A DNA stretch of 64,000 bases from Ochrobactrum quorumnocens (GTDB lineage: Bacteria > Pseudomonadota > Alphaproteobacteria > Rhizobiales > Rhizobiaceae), in assembly GCF_002278035.1 (NCBI RefSeq), contig NZ_CP022604.1, positions 744,001-808,000 of the forward strand, read 5' to 3'. The notes under the pieces were generated by a model, which saw nothing but the letters and a program-made list of their open reading frames with translations, did not search any database and was not told where the DNA came from. Made by a program: the position numbers and the translations under genes. This document shows, in pieces, positions 1 to 11,150 of this stretch (position 1 is its first letter; every line of letters begins with the position of its first letter).

Positions 1-8
1 CGGCGCTG

Positions 9-2153
9 ATGCAAAGCCCTGAGCGCTTCGTCAATCGCGAGTTTTCCTGGCTGCAGTTCAATCGCCGTGTTCTTGAAGAAGCTGCGAATATAACCCAGCC
101 CTTGCTTGAGCGCCTAAGATTTCTGTCCATTTCAGCAGCCAATCTCGATGAGTTTTTCATGGTCCGCATTGCGGGGCTCGCTGCACAGGTGCGCGCTGGT
201 GTTGCCATGCGCAGTGCTGATGGCCGCACTCCCCAAGAGCAGCTCGATTTTGTTCTGGAGGAGGTAGGACGTCTCCAGGAAGGCCAGCAGGAGCGTCTGC
301 GCACGCTGCGTGAGGAGCTTGAAAAAGAGAGTATCGAAATCGTGCGTCCGTTGGCTTTGTCGAAGACGGAGAAGGACTGGCTTGAGAATCATTTCCTTGA
401 GACGATTTTCCCGGTTCTGACTCCGCTTTCCATCGACCCGGCTCATCCGTTTCCGTTTATTCCCAATCTCGGCTTTTCCATTGCGCTGCAACTCGCGCGC
501 CGCCTCGACAGCCATCCGATGACCGCACTCCTGCGTATTCCTGTTGCGCTCAGGCGTTTCATCCAGCTGCCGACCGAGCAACAGAATGCTTACCGTTTCA
601 TCACGATTGAGGATGCAGTCAGCCTGTTCATTGGCCGCCTTTTCCCGGGCTATGAAGTGCGTGGCGCAGGAACATTCCGCATCATTCGTGACAGCGATAT
701 CGAAGTGGAAGAAGAGGCGGAAGATCTCGTCCGTCTTTTTGAAACTGCGTTGAAGCGTCGTCGGCGCGGTCAGGTCATCCGTATTGAGTTTGACTCAGAA
801 ATCCCTGAGGCGCTGCGCGTCTTCGTTGCAACCGAGCTTGGCGTATCGGAAAACAGGATTAGCGTTCTGGAAGGCCTCCTTGCGCTCAACATGATTTCGG
901 AAATCGTGTCGATTCCACGCGATGATCTCAAGTTCATATCCTACAATCCGCGCTTCCCAGAACGTATTCGCGAACATGGCGGCGATTGTTTCGCAGCGAT
1001 TCGCGAGAAAGATATCGTTGTCCACCATCCATATGAATCGTTCGACGTTGTAGTACAGTTCCTGCGTCAGGCCGCTGCAGACCCGGACGTGCTGGCGATC
1101 AAGCAGACGCTTTATCGCACCTCCAATGACAGCCCGATTGTGCGCGCACTGGTTGATGCTGCTGAAGCAGGCAAGTCGGTTACGGCGCTTGTCGAACTGA
1201 AGGCGCGTTTCGATGAAGAAGCCAATATTCGCTGGGCACGTGATCTTGAACGCGCTGGCGTGCAGGTTGTGTTCGGCTTCATTGAGCTGAAAACACATGC
1301 GAAGATGTCGCTCGTGGTGCGTCGTGAAGACCAGAGACTGCGCACATATGTGCATCTGGGTACCGGCAATTATCATCCGATCACGGCGCGTATCTATACC
1401 GATCTGTCGTTCTTTACATCTGATCCCGATATTGCGCGCGATGTAGCGCATATTTTCAATTTCATCACGGGCTATGCGCAACCGGCTGAAGAGATGAAAA
1501 TCGCTATTTCACCGCTGACGCTTCGCACGCGAATCCTCAAGCACATCGAAGACGAAATCACCAATGCGAAGGCCGGACAGCCTGCTGCGATCTGGATGAA
1601 GATGAATTCGCTCGTCGATCCACAGATTATTGATGCACTCTATAAGGCAAGTCAGGCAGGCGTTCACATCGATCTGGTGGTGCGTGGCATTTGCTGTCTG
1701 CGACCGGGTGTTCCGGGTCTCTCAGATAACATCCGCGCAAAGTCCATTGTTGGACGTTTTCTTGAGCACAGCCGCATATTTTGCTTTGGAAACGGGCATG
1801 ACCTACCTTCCGGCAAGGCAATCGTCTATATCGGTTCAGCCGATATGATGCCACGCAATCTCGACCGCCGTGTTGAGACTTTGGTGCCCATCACCAATGC
1901 CACCGTGCATCAGCAAATCCTGTCGCAGATCATGTTTGCCAACATAATTGATAACCAGCAGAGCTATCAGCTACTTGCGGATGGTACCTCTCGCCGGATA
2001 GAAAAAGAAGCTGGAGAAGAAGCTTTCAACGCGCAGGAATATTTCATGACAAATCCAAGCTTGTCGGGTCGCGGAAAGTCGCTGAAGTCATCTGCCCCCC
2101 GCCTGATTGCGCATCGTAAACGTGCGCAGGCGGAAAGAAACACGACTTCATGA
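9..2153 (+). CDS. ppk: Polyphosphate kinase 1 (5' end may lie outside window)
   Basis: Makes polyphosphate by reversible transfer of the ATP gamma-phosphate. The 714 residues visible start in the N-terminal PPK domain ([15 protein letters not shown]) and run through the middle and both C-terminal phospholipase-D-like domains. Two conserved histidines are visible: HLGTGNYHP near residue 449 (the family's autophosphorylated His) and EHSRIFCFG near residue 586. The frame stays open to the left edge (codons at 3 and 6), so the real start may be upstream; the ATG at 9 is only the first one visible. The stop overlaps the start of ppx by four bases (ATGA), which pairs synthesis and breakdown of polyphosphate in one operon. 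Confidence 0.96.
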   Translation: MQSPERFVNREFSWLQFNRRVLEEAANITQPLLERLRFLSISAANLDEFFMVRIAGLAAQVRAGVAMRSADGRTPQEQLDFVLEEVGRLQEGQQERLRTLREELEKESIEIVRPLALSKTEKDWLENHFLETIFPVLTPLSIDPAHPFPFIPNLGFSIALQLARRLDSHPMTALLRIPVALRRFIQLPTEQQNAYRFITIEDAVSLFIGRLFPGYEVRGAGTFRIIRDSDIEVEEEAEDLVRLFETALKRRRRGQVIRIEFDSEIPEALRVFVATELGVSENRISVLEGLLALNMISEIVSIPRDDLKFISYNPRFPERIREHGGDCFAAIREKDIVVHHPYESFDVVVQFLRQAAADPDVLAIKQTLYRTSNDSPIVRALVDAAEAGKSVTALVELKARFDEEANIRWARDLERAGVQVVFGFIELKTHAKMSLVVRREDQRLRTYVHLGTGNYHPITARIYTDLSFFTSDPDIARDVAHIFNFITGYAQPAEEMKIAISPLTLRTRILKHIEDEITNAKAGQPAAIWMKMNSLVDPQIIDALYKASQAGVHIDLVVRGICCLRPGVPGLSDNIRAKSIVGRFLEHSRIFCFGNGHDLPSGKAIVYIGSADMMPRNLDRRVETLVPITNATVHQQILSQIMFANIIDNQQSYQLLADGTSRRIEKEAGEEAFNAQEYFMTNPSLSGRGKSLKSSAPRLIAHRKRAQAERNTTS

Positions 2154-3691
2154 GTCCAGCAGTCGCACAAGGCCGTTTGAAAGGCCTCAAGCCCGTCGCG
2201 GTCATCGACATTGGGTCCAACTCGATTCGTGTCGTGGTTTATGAAGGCATCGTTCGTTCGCCGACGGTGCTTTTTAATGAAAAGCTTCTCTGTGGTCTTG
2301 GCAAGGGATTGGCCAAGACCGGCAAGCTTAATGAAAAATCTGTCGATATAGCATTGCGCGCTTTGAAGCGGTTCCGTGTTCTGGCCGAACAGGCTGGCGC
2401 GATTTCGATTCATGCGCTGGCAACCGCAGCCGCGCGCGAAGCGAAGAATGGTCCCGATTTTATCGCACAGGCTGAAGCCATTCTCGGTCGGCATATTGAA
2501 GTCTTGTCCGGCAAGGAAGAAGCCTATTATTCCGCACTCGGCATTATTTCCGGATTCTACAAGCCACAAGGCGTAACGGGCGACCTTGGCGGCGGCAGTC
2601 TTGAGCTGGTTGGTGTCAACGATCATGACGTAGGCGAGGGCATTACGCTTCCGCTCGGTGGCCTTCGGTTGCAGGACATGTCCAACGAACAGCTTCCCGA
2701 GGCTGCGAAGATCACCCGTACGGAACTTGCGCGCGCAACGCTTCTTGAACAGCATCAGGGGGAGGTGTTCTACGCAGTTGGCGGCACGTGGCGAAATCTC
2801 GCCAAGCTGCACATGACTGCCAAGCACTATACGCTTCATGTCATGCACGGATATGAGATGGACCCGGTGGAAGCGCAGAGTTTCCTAAAGCGTGTTGCAA
2901 AAGGCAATCTCGACACGATGCGCGGCATCGAAGCGGTGTCGAAAAACCGTCGCCAGCTTCTTGCTTATGGCGCAACCGTTCTGCTTGAAACTATTCGGCG
3001 TATGAAACCATCGAAGATCGTATTTTCGGCTCTTGGTGTGCGTGAGGGTTATCTTTATTCGCTGCTGCCGAAGAACGAGCAGAGGCTCGATCCTCTGCTG
3101 GCATCGGCGGAAGAACTGGCAATCCTGCGCTCGCGTTCACCGCGTCATGCGCGCGAACTTGCAACATGGACCACACTTTCTTTGCCGGTTCTCGGATTTG
3201 ACGAGACTGAAGATGAAAGTCGTTACCGACAGGCGGCCTGTCTGGTTGCCGACATAAGTTGGCGTGCGCATCCTGATTATCGCGGCTCGCAGGCACTGAA
3301 CATCATCGCGCATGGTTCGTTTGGTGGTATTGATCACCCGGGCCGTTCTTTCATGGCACTGGCAAATTATTATCGCCACGAAGGGCTGGTCGAGGACGAG
3401 ATTGCGCCGGAGATTTTGCAACTTGCAACGCCACGATTGCGTGAGCGTGCCAGGCTGCTGGGCGCACTCTTACGCGTTATCTATCTGCTTTCGGCGTCCA
3501 TGCCGGGCGTGATTCCCCGCCTTTATTGGCGTGAAGAGGATAACGGCATTGCGCTGGTCGTGCCGGGGGATCTCGCTGATTTGATTTCCGATCGTCCAGA
3601 AGGGCGATTGCAGCAACTTGCCAAGCTTACCGGGAAAAACCTGTACTTTGCCGTCGGCGACAGCGCCATTGAGGCGAAAGAGCACCCTTAG
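2150..3691 (+). CDS. ppx: Exopolyphosphatase (Ppx/GppA family)
   Basis: Hydrolyses terminal phosphate from polyphosphate and possibly pppGpp. The ASKHA-fold phosphate loops are visible: [16 protein letters not shown] near residue 18 and [12 protein letters not shown] near residue 144. A C-terminal HD-like helical region follows, giving 513 aa, a length usual for rhizobial Ppx. The start codon overlaps the ppk stop (ATGA), so translation is probably coupled. The stop codon TAG at 3689-3691 is immediately continued by a palindromic intergenic repeat. Confidence 0.95.
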   Translation: MSPAVAQGRLKGLKPVAVIDIGSNSIRVVVYEGIVRSPTVLFNEKLLCGLGKGLAKTGKLNEKSVDIALRALKRFRVLAEQAGAISIHALATAAAREAKNGPDFIAQAEAILGRHIEVLSGKEEAYYSALGIISGFYKPQGVTGDLGGGSLELVGVNDHDVGEGITLPLGGLRLQDMSNEQLPEAAKITRTELARATLLEQHQGEVFYAVGGTWRNLAKLHMTAKHYTLHVMHGYEMDPVEAQSFLKRVAKGNLDTMRGIEAVSKNRRQLLAYGATVLLETIRRMKPSKIVFSALGVREGYLYSLLPKNEQRLDPLLASAEELAILRSRSPRHARELATWTTLSLPVLGFDETEDESRYRQAACLVADISWRAHPDYRGSQALNIIAHGSFGGIDHPGRSFMALANYYRHEGLVEDEIAPEILQLATPRLRERARLLGALLRVIYLLSASMPGVIPRLYWREEDNGIALVVPGDLADLISDRPEGRLQQLAKLTGKNLYFAVGDSAIEAKEHP

Positions 3692-3864
3692 AGCGCGTTT
3701 TGATCTGATTGGATCAGATCGGCGCTCTAATTATCTGTTTTAACGCGCATCTTTGTCCGAAAACCGTTTCACACTTTTCGGGATGCGCTCTAAAGCATTT
3801 CCAGCAAAAGTGCGAAGCGGTTTTGCGTCGGATAATGCGTAAAAACAAATAATTACAGCGCTTC
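3690..3864. repeat. Composite palindromic intergenic element (Bru-RS/RIME-like)
   Basis: Three modules stand in a row: a hairpin framed by TAGAGCGC and GCGCTCTAA (3690-3730), a module containing CCGAAAACCGTTTCACACTTTTCGGG (in part, 3738-3793) and one with CATTTCCAGCAAAAGTGCGAAGCGGTTTT (in part, 3796-3845). The same modules recur at 5095, 11000, 14484 and 26376. Modular palindromes of this kind are known from Brucella (Bru-RS) and rhizobia (RIME). The ppx stop codon forms part of the first hairpin. Confidence 0.8.
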
Positions 3865-3875
3865 CAACAAACAAA

Positions 3876-3912
3876 AAAAGGCCGATCCGATATTTCTTCG
3901 AATCGGCCTTTT
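3876..3912. terminator. Bidirectional rho-independent terminator between ppx and rnd
   Basis: Inverted repeat AAGGCCGAT...ATCGGCCTT with an A-run on the left and TTTTC on the right, placed between convergent ppx and rnd, so it can serve both strands. Confidence 0.85.
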
Positions 3913-3931
3913 CATTGTTTCCATTGCTGCG

Positions 3932-5086
3932 TTAGTTCAGTTCCACCGCCTGGATACGACGGTTTTCAAATTTGATACCAATTTTGCCAGCGATAAGGTC
4001 TAGTGCCTTTTGGCCGAAGACTTCCCGTCGCCAGCCGTGCAGTGCGGGCACATTGGCATTTTCGCCTTCAGCTGCGATCTTGTCGATATCATCCGAATTG
4101 GCGACAATCTTTGCCGCAACGCCGTGTTCTTCGGTCACAAGCTTGAGCAGAACCTTGAGAATATCGGCTGCCGCTGCGCTACCCTCGGGCGAATGCGATT
4201 GCTTGGGTAGGCGCGGCAGATCTTCTTTTGGAATAGCCAGCGCCGACTGGATAGCCGCAATCAGTCCGGATGCCTGAGCGGAACGTTCCCAGCCTTTAGG
4301 AATAGAACGCAGGCGCCCCAGTGCTTCTGCATCTTTGGGTTGCTGCTGTGCAATTTCGGCTATTGTGTCGTCCTTGATGACGCGGCCACGTGGAACATTA
4401 CGCTCGCGTGCTTCACGTTCACGCCATGCTGCAACGGACTGAACGATTGCGAGTTCAATAGGCTTGCGCATGCGGGTTTTAACCCGTTTCCAAGCATCGT
4501 CTGGATGCAGATCATAGGTTTCGCGTGCGCTGAGTACTGCCATTTCTTCGCTGACCCACTCGCTGCGACCTTCTTTCTCCAGCTCTGCTTTGAGATAGAG
4601 ATAGATGTCGCGCAGATAAGTTACGTCTGCCAAAGCATAATCGAGCTGTTTTTCAGAAAGCGGACGACGACGCCAGTCGGTAAAACGGGACGACTTGTCG
4701 AGCTGTTTGCCTGTTACTTTTTGAACCAGCGCATCATAGGAAATCGCATCGCCAAACCCACAAACCATCGCAGCCACCTGGCTGTCGAAAATTGGGGCAG
4801 GGATGAGGTCTCCAAGATGGAATACAATTTCAATATCCTGACGCGCGGCATGGAAAACCTTGACCACTTTTTCATCGGCCATCAGCCGAAAGAAAGGTGC
4901 CAGATCAAGGCCGGGAGCCAGTGCATCCACCAATGCAGTGTGGTCAGGAGAAGCCATCTGAATGAGGCAGAGCTCCGGCCAGAACGTCGTTTCCCGAATA
5001 AATTCGGTATCGACTGTGACGAAGTCGGATTTGGCGAGGGCGGATACGGCCTCTTCAAGGGCCTCTGTGGTCGTGATGAGCTGCAT
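3932..5086 (-). CDS. rnd: Ribonuclease D
   Basis: 3'-to-5' exoribonuclease of tRNA and stable RNA maturation. The DEDD exonuclease motifs are visible: VDTEF near residue 26, FHAARQDIE near residue 79 and YALADVTYL near residue 150 (DEDDy type). An HRDC-type region follows (RGRVIKDD..., LGRLRSIPKG). Length of 384 aa is typical. The gene is flanked by two inverted copies of the same repeat module (3738-3793 and 5095-5150). It is transcribed towards ppx and shares the terminator at 3876. Confidence 0.95.
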   Translation of the reverse strand: MQLITTTEALEEAVSALAKSDFVTVDTEFIRETTFWPELCLIQMASPDHTALVDALAPGLDLAPFFRLMADEKVVKVFHAARQDIEIVFHLGDLIPAPIFDSQVAAMVCGFGDAISYDALVQKVTGKQLDKSSRFTDWRRRPLSEKQLDYALADVTYLRDIYLYLKAELEKEGRSEWVSEEMAVLSARETYDLHPDDAWKRVKTRMRKPIELAIVQSVAAWREREARERNVPRGRVIKDDTIAEIAQQQPKDAEALGRLRSIPKGWERSAQASGLIAAIQSALAIPKEDLPRLPKQSHSPEGSAAAADILKVLLKLVTEEHGVAAKIVANSDDIDKIAAEGENANVPALHGWRREVFGQKALDLIAGKIGIKFENRRIQAVELN

Positions 5087-5094
5087 ATTTTTCT

Positions 5095-5150
5095 TTTAGA
5101 GCGCATCCCGAAAAGTGTGAAGCGGTTTTCGGAAAAGATGCGCGTTTAAA
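5095..5150. repeat. Palindromic intergenic element, inverted copy of the 3738-3793 module
   Basis: Reads TTTAGAGCGCATCCCGAAAAG... and is nearly identical to the reverse complement of 3738-3793. It lies eight bases upstream of the rnd start, in the rnd 5' leader. Confidence 0.8.
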
Positions 5151-5216
5151 CAGAATATTAAAAGGCGGCCCGCTTGCCGCGCCGCAAGAATGATATTGCG
5201 AGGGAATAACACGGAA

Positions 5217-5246
5217 ATAGTGATTTTTGTCGACATATTCTGTCAA
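5217..5246 (-). promoter_or_regulatory. Possible rnd promoter
   Basis: On the minus strand, TTGACA (5246-5241) is followed after 18 bases by CACTAT (5222-5217). This matches a sigma-70-type layout and points towards rnd. It is a weak prediction from sequence alone. Confidence 0.3.
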
Positions 5247-5361
5247 GCTGGTCTAACACAGACAGTGTCGGCTTGACAAAGCGTGAGCAAAATGCGCTTT
5301 TCCGCCCGAATTTGCAGCGCTTTGCCTGCACAAGATTACTGAGTTCCAAAAGGCAGAAATC

Positions 5362-7149
5362 ATGCACCGTTATCGCAGCCACACCTGCGCAGCCCTTCGC
5401 AAATCGGATGTTGGTTCCAAAGTCCGTCTGTCTGGCTGGGTTCATCGCGTCCGTGACCATGGCGGCATTCTCTTCATCGATATTCGTGATCATTACGGTC
5501 TGACGCAAGTCGTGGCTGATCCTGATTCGCCCGCGTTCAAGATTGCTGAAACGGTTCGCGGCGAGTGGGTTATTCGTGTCGACGGTGAAGTGAAAGCGCG
5601 TGCAGACGAAGCGGTGAACGCAAATCTGCCGACCGGCGAAGTCGAAATCTTCGCAACCGAGATCGAAGTTCTCGCTGCTGCCAAGGAATTACCGCTGCCA
5701 GTTTTTGGTGAGCCGGATTATCCGGAAGACATTCGTCTGAAGTATCGTTTCCTCGACCTGCGTCGTGAAACGCTGCACAAAAACATCATGAGCCGCACCA
5801 AGATCATTGCAGCGATGCGTCGCCGCATGACCGAAATCGGCTTCAACGAGTTCTCGACGCCAATCCTGACGGCTTCTTCGCCAGAAGGCGCGCGCGACTT
5901 TCTCGTGCCAAGCCGAATTCATGAAGGTAAGTTCTACGCGCTACCGCAGGCTCCACAGCAGTATAAGCAGCTTCTGATGGTTGCTGGTTTCGACCGCTAC
6001 TTCCAGATCGCACCTTGCTTCCGCGATGAAGATCCGCGTGCAGACCGTCTGCCGGGTGAATTCTATCAGCTCGATCTTGAAATGAGCTTCGTAACCCAGG
6101 AAGAAATCTGGGAAACGATGGAACCGGTCATGCGCGGCATTTTCGAAGAATTTGCTGAAGGTAAGCCGGTCACGCAGAATTTCCGCCGCATCGCTTATGA
6201 TGACGCGATCCGCACCTATGGTTCGGACAAGCCGGACCTGCGCAACCCGATTGAAATGCAGGCGGTGACCGAGCATTTTGCTGGTTCGGGCTTCAAGGTC
6301 TTCGCGAACATGATCGCCAACGATCCCAAGGTTGAAGTCTGGGCAATCCCGGCCAAGACGGGCGGCAGCCGCGCATTCTGTGATCGTATGAACTCATGGG
6401 CACAGGGTGAAGGTCAGCCCGGTCTGGGTTACATCTTCTGGCGCAAGGAAGGTGACAAGCTCGAAGGCGCGGGCCCGATTGCCAAGAACATTGGTGAAGA
6501 ACGCACCGAAGCCCTTCGCAACCAGCTTGGTCTCGGCGATGGCGATGCCTGCTTCTTCGTAGCTGGTCAGCCATCGAAGTTCTATAAATTCGCAGGTGAT
6601 GCACGAACGCGCGCCGGTGAAGAACTGAACCTTGTTGATCGCGAACGTTTTGAACTCGCTTGGATCATCGACTTCCCGTTCTACGAATGGGACGAAGACA
6701 ACAAGAAACTCGACTTCGCGCACAACCCCTTCTCGATGCCACAGGGTGGTATGGAAGCGCTGGAAACGCAGGACCCGCTTACGCTTAAGGCTTACCAGTA
6801 TGATCTGGTTTGTAACGGCTTCGAAATCGCTTCCGGTTCGATCCGTAACCAGCTGCCAGATGTCATGGTCAAGGCGTTCGAAAAGGTTGGCCTCAGCCAG
6901 CAGGATGTCGAAGAGCGCTTCGGCGGCCTCTACCGGGCGTTCCAGTACGGCGCGCCTCCACATGGTGGCATGGCTGCCGGTGTTGACCGCGTGATCATGC
7001 TACTCGTCGGTGCAAAGAACCTGCGTGAAATCTCGCTCTTCCCGATGAACCAGCAGGCGCTTGATCTTCTGATGAATGCACCTTCGGATGTAACACCAGC
7101 GCAGCTGCGTGATCTGCATATTCGTCTGGCACCAACCCAGAAGAGCTAA
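5362..7149 (+). CDS. aspS: Aspartyl-tRNA synthetase
   Basis: Charges tRNA-Asp with aspartate in the cytoplasm. An N-terminal OB-fold anticodon-binding domain (about residues 1-110) is followed by the class II catalytic core with motif 2 ([15 protein letters not shown] near residue 218) and motif 3 ([12 protein letters not shown] near residue 536), with the bacterial-type GAD insertion between them. Length of 595 aa is normal. The ATG at 5362 follows AAAAGGCAG, an acceptable ribosome binding site. Whether the enzyme also charges tRNA-Asn, common in alphaproteobacteria lacking AsnRS, cannot be told from this window. Confidence 0.97.
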   Translation: MHRYRSHTCAALRKSDVGSKVRLSGWVHRVRDHGGILFIDIRDHYGLTQVVADPDSPAFKIAETVRGEWVIRVDGEVKARADEAVNANLPTGEVEIFATEIEVLAAAKELPLPVFGEPDYPEDIRLKYRFLDLRRETLHKNIMSRTKIIAAMRRRMTEIGFNEFSTPILTASSPEGARDFLVPSRIHEGKFYALPQAPQQYKQLLMVAGFDRYFQIAPCFRDEDPRADRLPGEFYQLDLEMSFVTQEEIWETMEPVMRGIFEEFAEGKPVTQNFRRIAYDDAIRTYGSDKPDLRNPIEMQAVTEHFAGSGFKVFANMIANDPKVEVWAIPAKTGGSRAFCDRMNSWAQGEGQPGLGYIFWRKEGDKLEGAGPIAKNIGEERTEALRNQLGLGDGDACFFVAGQPSKFYKFAGDARTRAGEELNLVDRERFELAWIIDFPFYEWDEDNKKLDFAHNPFSMPQGGMEALETQDPLTLKAYQYDLVCNGFEIASGSIRNQLPDVMVKAFEKVGLSQQDVEERFGGLYRAFQYGAPPHGGMAAGVDRVIMLLVGAKNLREISLFPMNQQALDLLMNAPSDVTPAQLRDLHIRLAPTQKS

Positions 7150-7170
7150 TTCGTCTAAGAATTGACAACA

Positions 7171-7200
7171 AAAAGCCCGGTCGCGAGACCGGGCTTTTTC
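7171..7200 (+). terminator. aspS terminator
   Basis: Perfect hairpin AAGCCCGGTC/GACCGGGCTT with a short loop, followed by a T-run, 21 bases after the aspS stop. Confidence 0.9.
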
Positions 7201-7220
7201 TTTGATGGAATGAAAGAGCA

Positions 7221-7252
7221 CAAAGAAAACCCGGTGAGCAGAACTCACCGGG
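7221..7252 (-). terminator. Terminator of the leftward periplasmic-protein gene
   Basis: Minus-strand hairpin CCCGGTGAG/CTCACCGGG followed by TTTTCTTTG, just downstream of the stop at 7278. Confidence 0.85.
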
Positions 7253-7277
7253 CTCCGTTTCATCAGCATGAATCTGA

Positions 7278-8477
7278 TTAGTTGTTGGCTTCGACGCCAA
7301 CTTTCAAAAGCTGGATAATCTTCGTTGGGTCGAGCGACGCGGTTGCAACGATGGATGCGAAGCTAACCGACTGGTCCGGCGAAGCGGAAATAGTCAGCGA
7401 CTTTGGATCGTCGAAATACTTTTCAGCTGCGGCCTTGAGCTGCTGAGCAAATTCCGGGTTCTTGAGCTGTGTTGCCATCAGCGGAACCATCATCTTCAGC
7501 TGTTCGCCAAGCTGCTTGCCATCAGCGCCCTGCTGCTTGCCATAGTAGTCGAGCAGCTTCTGCGTCAGTGTTTCGTTATCGAAGCGGATCGACAGGTTCT
7601 TAAGGCTCAGCTGTTCTGCAAGGCCCAGAAGTGCGAGACCAGCTGCATCTTTTTCCGCATCGGCCTTAGCCATGTTTTCCTGGGTCTTCTGCAATGCCTC
7701 GACAAAAGACAGATCATAGCCGTCGATGGCGCCCGTCAGGTTGATCTTGCCAAGGTCCTTGGCGTCGATTTCAAACTGATCCAATGTCGCGTTGCCGGAC
7801 TTTGGCTGCCATGTGCCCTTTGAATTGACAGAGCCTTTGAGTGCGTTCATGTCGAGCGGTGCCAGCGGGTTTTTGCCGTCCTTCTCGAAAACCGCATCAA
7901 TATCGGCAATGGTGAGAGTGTAGTCGATTTTTTCGGCTTTGTTGGCCGAATTGAGAGTCACTTCCATGCCCTTGATCTGAGCGCCATCTTTGCCCGGAGT
8001 GCCAACCGAAAATTCGTCGATCTTCATCTTGTCGTAGAAGACCATCTTGGCGAGCGGGCCTTCGGCTTTCTCGGATGGAAGAATAACGTTCTCCATCGAA
8101 ATGCCTTTGATCGTGGCTTTATCGTTCTTGTCCGCACCTTCAGGAGCGAAGTCCAAATCTGCAACTGAAACTTTTTCGATGCTATAGCCGCCTTCTGGTG
8201 TGTCCTGCACGTTTTCGAGCGTTATATCGCCTACAGGCGTCGCGCGGTCAGAAACGGTAGGCAGCTTGATTGTGGTGCCTTTGAGCAAAATGTTGTCGCC
8301 GTCAGCCTGAACTTCGGCGAAGTTCAGCTCTCCGCCCTGCTTTGTATAGAGGGCCTTGACGCGCACTGCGACTGCATTTGCATCTGCAGCCATTGCTGCA
8401 CTGCCAAGAACAAGCGAGAGTGCCGTGCTTGCTGCGAAGACGCGCGCAGCCTGCTTGCTAACAACGAAAACCTTCAT
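7278..8477 (-). CDS. Exported protein of unknown function
   Basis: I do not recognise a named family. The 399-aa product has a clear Sec signal peptide: basic start (MKVFVVSKQAARVF), hydrophobic stretch, and a likely AMA-A-type cleavage site near residue 30. The rest is soluble, Lys/Asp-rich and beta-prone, with repeating phrases of the type I-x-G-x-x-x-x-N and L-x-x-L-x-I that recall lipid- or surface-associated periplasmic proteins such as AsmA/DUF945-like repeats; this resemblance is only an impression. The gene is monocistronic with its own terminator and stands back to back with parC. Confidence 0.8.
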   Translation of the reverse strand: MKVFVVSKQAARVFAASTALSLVLGSAAMAADANAVAVRVKALYTKQGGELNFAEVQADGDNILLKGTTIKLPTVSDRATPVGDITLENVQDTPEGGYSIEKVSVADLDFAPEGADKNDKATIKGISMENVILPSEKAEGPLAKMVFYDKMKIDEFSVGTPGKDGAQIKGMEVTLNSANKAEKIDYTLTIADIDAVFEKDGKNPLAPLDMNALKGSVNSKGTWQPKSGNATLDQFEIDAKDLGKINLTGAIDGYDLSFVEALQKTQENMAKADAEKDAAGLALLGLAEQLSLKNLSIRFDNETLTQKLLDYYGKQQGADGKQLGEQLKMMVPLMATQLKNPEFAQQLKAAAEKYFDDPKSLTISASPDQSVSFASIVATASLDPTKIIQLLKVGVEANN

Positions 8478-8688
8478 TTATTGGCTCCTGATCATTTGGT
8501 AAATTTAGACAGCCTTCATAAGCCTTTACGAATGAAAATACAGCCCGTTTCGTTCGCGCCATGATTGCTGTGGAGAAAACATCTACAATTCCTCTATAGA
8601 TGCTGAATGACGGCAACATTGCGACGAATGTACTGGATTGGTTCTCATCGCTACTTGCTGACGAATCGCGCAATTGGTACTGAGAAGT

Positions 8689-11001
8689 ATGGGTAAAAGT
8701 CTGATTCCGCCGGGCGACGGCGAAGAACACATCGAACGGGTCGATCTCAAGTCAGCCCTCGAGGAGCGCTACCTCGCTTATGCGCTGTCCACGATCATGC
8801 ATCGTGCGCTGCCGGACGTGCGCGACGGTCTGAAGCCGGTGCATCGGCGCATCATGCACGCCATGCGCTTGTTGCGGCTCAATCCCGATCAGGCTTATGC
8901 AAAATGCGCGCGTATTGTCGGTGATGTGATGGGTAAGTTCCATCCGCATGGCGATGCTTCGATCTATGATGCACTGGTGCGTCTCGCGCAGGATTTTGCC
9001 GTGCGCTATCCGCTTGTGGACGGGCAGGGCAACTTCGGCAATATCGATGGCGATAATGCCGCTGCGATGCGTTATACCGAAGCGCGCATGACTGAAGTGG
9101 CAACGCTGCTGCTTGAAGGCATCACCGAAAACGCCATCGACTTCCGCCCGACCTATAACGAAGAAGACGAAGAACCGATTGTTCTTCCGGGTGCTTTCCC
9201 GAATCTTCTCGCCAATGGCTCGGCAGGTATTGCGGTCGGCATGGCCACCAATATTCCGCCGCATAATGTGGCGGAGCTTTGCTCGTCGGCGCTTTATCTT
9301 ATCAATCACCCAGAGGCGAGCGTTGAAGAACTCATCACTTCGCCCGAACAATGGGAAGAATTGAAAAAAGAAGCGGAAAACGATCCGGCTGCATTTCTGA
9401 AATGTAAGGTGCGCGGACCGGATTTCCCGACTGGCGGCATTCTGGTTGAGGATCATGCCAACATCGTTGAAGCCTATCGCACTGGGCGAGGTTCGTTCCG
9501 CGCGCGTGCACGCTGGCACAAGGAAGAAGGCAATCGCGGTACTTGGGTTATCGTCGTCACCGAGATCCCTTATCAGGTGCAGAAATCGCGCTTGATCGAG
9601 AAGATCGCTGAACTGCTTCTGGCAAAGAAGCTGCCGTTGCTCGACGATATCCGTGACGAATCTGCGGAAGATATTCGCGTCGTTCTCGAACCCAAGAACC
9701 GTACAGTCGATCCTGAACTGCTGATGGAATCGCTGTTCAAGCTGACCGAGCTTGAAAACCGCGTTTCGCTCAACATGAACGTGCTCTCGCACGGCAAGGT
9801 GCCGAACGTTCTGTCGCTTGGCGGTGTGCTGCGGGAATGGCTGGAGCACCGCAAGGAAGTGCTGGTTCGCCGCTCCGAATTCCGCTTGGCCGAGATTGAG
9901 AAGCGCCTTGAAATCCTTGGTGGTTTCCTCAAAGCGTATCTTAATCTCGACGAAGTCATCCGGATCATTCGCGAGGAAGACGAGCCGAAGCAGGAATTGA
10001 TGCGGTTCTTCGATTTGACAGATAATCAGGCCGAAGCCATTCTCAATATGCGCCTGCGTTCGTTGCGCAAGCTTGAAGAGTTTGAAATCCGCAAGGAATT
10101 CGATGGTCTGACATCTGAGAAGACCGATATTGAGGGGCTGCTCGCCTCTGGCACTCGCCAGTGGAAGAAGATCAGCACCGAGATCAAGGCAGTGCGCGAG
10201 AAATTTGGCCCTGCTACCAAACTGGGCAAGCGTCGCAGCACCTTTGCCGAAGCGCCGACCCATGATCTGGAAGACATTCATCAGGCGATGATTGAACGCG
10301 AGCCAGTGACCATTGTCGTGTCTGAAAAAGGTTGGCTTCGTGCAATGAAGGGGCATCTGGCCGACTTCTCCACGCTGGCTTTCAAGGAAGGCGACAAGCT
10401 CAAACTCGCTTTCCATGCGGAAACGACAGACAAAATTCTGCTGGTCACAACGGGCGGTAAGTTCTTTACGATTGGTGCAAATACGCTACCGGGCGGTCGC
10501 GGTCATGGCGAGCCGATCCGTATTCTTGTCGATATGGAAAACGATCAGGATATTCTTACGGCTTTCGTGCATGACCCGTCAGCCAAGCTGCTGTTGGTTT
10601 CTCATGAGGGCAATGGCTTCATCGTTCCTGAAAATGAAGCAGTCGCCAATACCCGTAAGGGTAAGCAGGTGATGAATGTGAAGGTGCCGGACGAGACAAA
10701 GCTTTGTCAGCGCATCTCGGGTGATCACATTGCCGTCGTCGGTGAGAACCGCAAGATGGTTGTCTTCCCGCTTTCCGAAATCCCGGAAATGACGCGTGGC
10801 AAGGGCGTACGTCTGCAGAAGTACAAGGACGGCGGCGTGTCTGATGTCCATACCTTTGCAATTGCCGAAGGGCTGTCATGGCAGGATTCGGCTGATCGCA
10901 CCTTCAATCGCAGCAAGGAAGAGCTGGTCGAGTGGATCGCGGCCCGCGCGTCCGCAGGGCGAGTTGTGCCAAAAGGCTTCCCGCGTTCGGGTAAGTTTTA
11001 A
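8689..11001 (+). CDS. parC: DNA topoisomerase IV subunit A
   Basis: DNA breakage-reunion subunit that works with ParE to unlink daughter chromosomes. The N-terminus ([36 protein letters not shown]) and the catalytic tyrosine in [10 protein letters not shown] (near residue 128) are type IIA hallmarks. The C-terminal region carries ParC/GyrA-type beta-propeller repeats (for example [11 protein letters not shown] and [11 protein letters not shown]). Length is about 770 aa. I chose ATG 8689, preceded by GAGAAG, over an in-frame TTG at 8674. The first base of a repeat element coincides with the stop codon. Confidence 0.96.
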   Translation: MGKSLIPPGDGEEHIERVDLKSALEERYLAYALSTIMHRALPDVRDGLKPVHRRIMHAMRLLRLNPDQAYAKCARIVGDVMGKFHPHGDASIYDALVRLAQDFAVRYPLVDGQGNFGNIDGDNAAAMRYTEARMTEVATLLLEGITENAIDFRPTYNEEDEEPIVLPGAFPNLLANGSAGIAVGMATNIPPHNVAELCSSALYLINHPEASVEELITSPEQWEELKKEAENDPAAFLKCKVRGPDFPTGGILVEDHANIVEAYRTGRGSFRARARWHKEEGNRGTWVIVVTEIPYQVQKSRLIEKIAELLLAKKLPLLDDIRDESAEDIRVVLEPKNRTVDPELLMESLFKLTELENRVSLNMNVLSHGKVPNVLSLGGVLREWLEHRKEVLVRRSEFRLAEIEKRLEILGGFLKAYLNLDEVIRIIREEDEPKQELMRFFDLTDNQAEAILNMRLRSLRKLEEFEIRKEFDGLTSEKTDIEGLLASGTRQWKKISTEIKAVREKFGPATKLGKRRSTFAEAPTHDLEDIHQAMIEREPVTIVVSEKGWLRAMKGHLADFSTLAFKEGDKLKLAFHAETTDKILLVTTGGKFFTIGANTLPGGRGHGEPIRILVDMENDQDILTAFVHDPSAKLLLVSHEGNGFIVPENEAVANTRKGKQVMNVKVPDETKLCQRISGDHIAVVGENRKMVVFPLSEIPEMTRGKGVRLQKYKDGGVSDVHTFAIAEGLSWQDSADRTFNRSKEELVEWIAARASAGRVVPKGFPRSGKF

Positions 11002-11100
11002 GGCATTTCCAGCAACTGCACGGAGCAGCTGTGTGCCGGATAATGTGTAAAAACAAATGATTAGAGCGCCGGTCTGATTCAGTCGGATCGGTGCTCTAAA
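11000..11100. repeat. Palindromic intergenic element
   Basis: Begins inside the parC stop codon with AGGCATTTCCAGCAACTGC and continues through GTAAAAACAAATGATTAGAGC and a hairpin closed by GCTCTAAA. Same module order as at 14484 and 26376. Confidence 0.75.
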
Positions 11101-11150
11101 ATTGGGGTCGATACTGACAGCGTTAGGCCTTATTCTTCTGGATATCTGTT

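Noticed and set aside
4340..5149. 269-codon plus-strand open frame
   Set aside because: Antisense to rnd, low-complexity and Cys/His-rich translation without domains; rnd is certain.
8752..10416. 554-codon open frame on the minus strand
   Set aside because: Lies wholly antisense to parC, has no family resemblance and is explained by parC codon bias.
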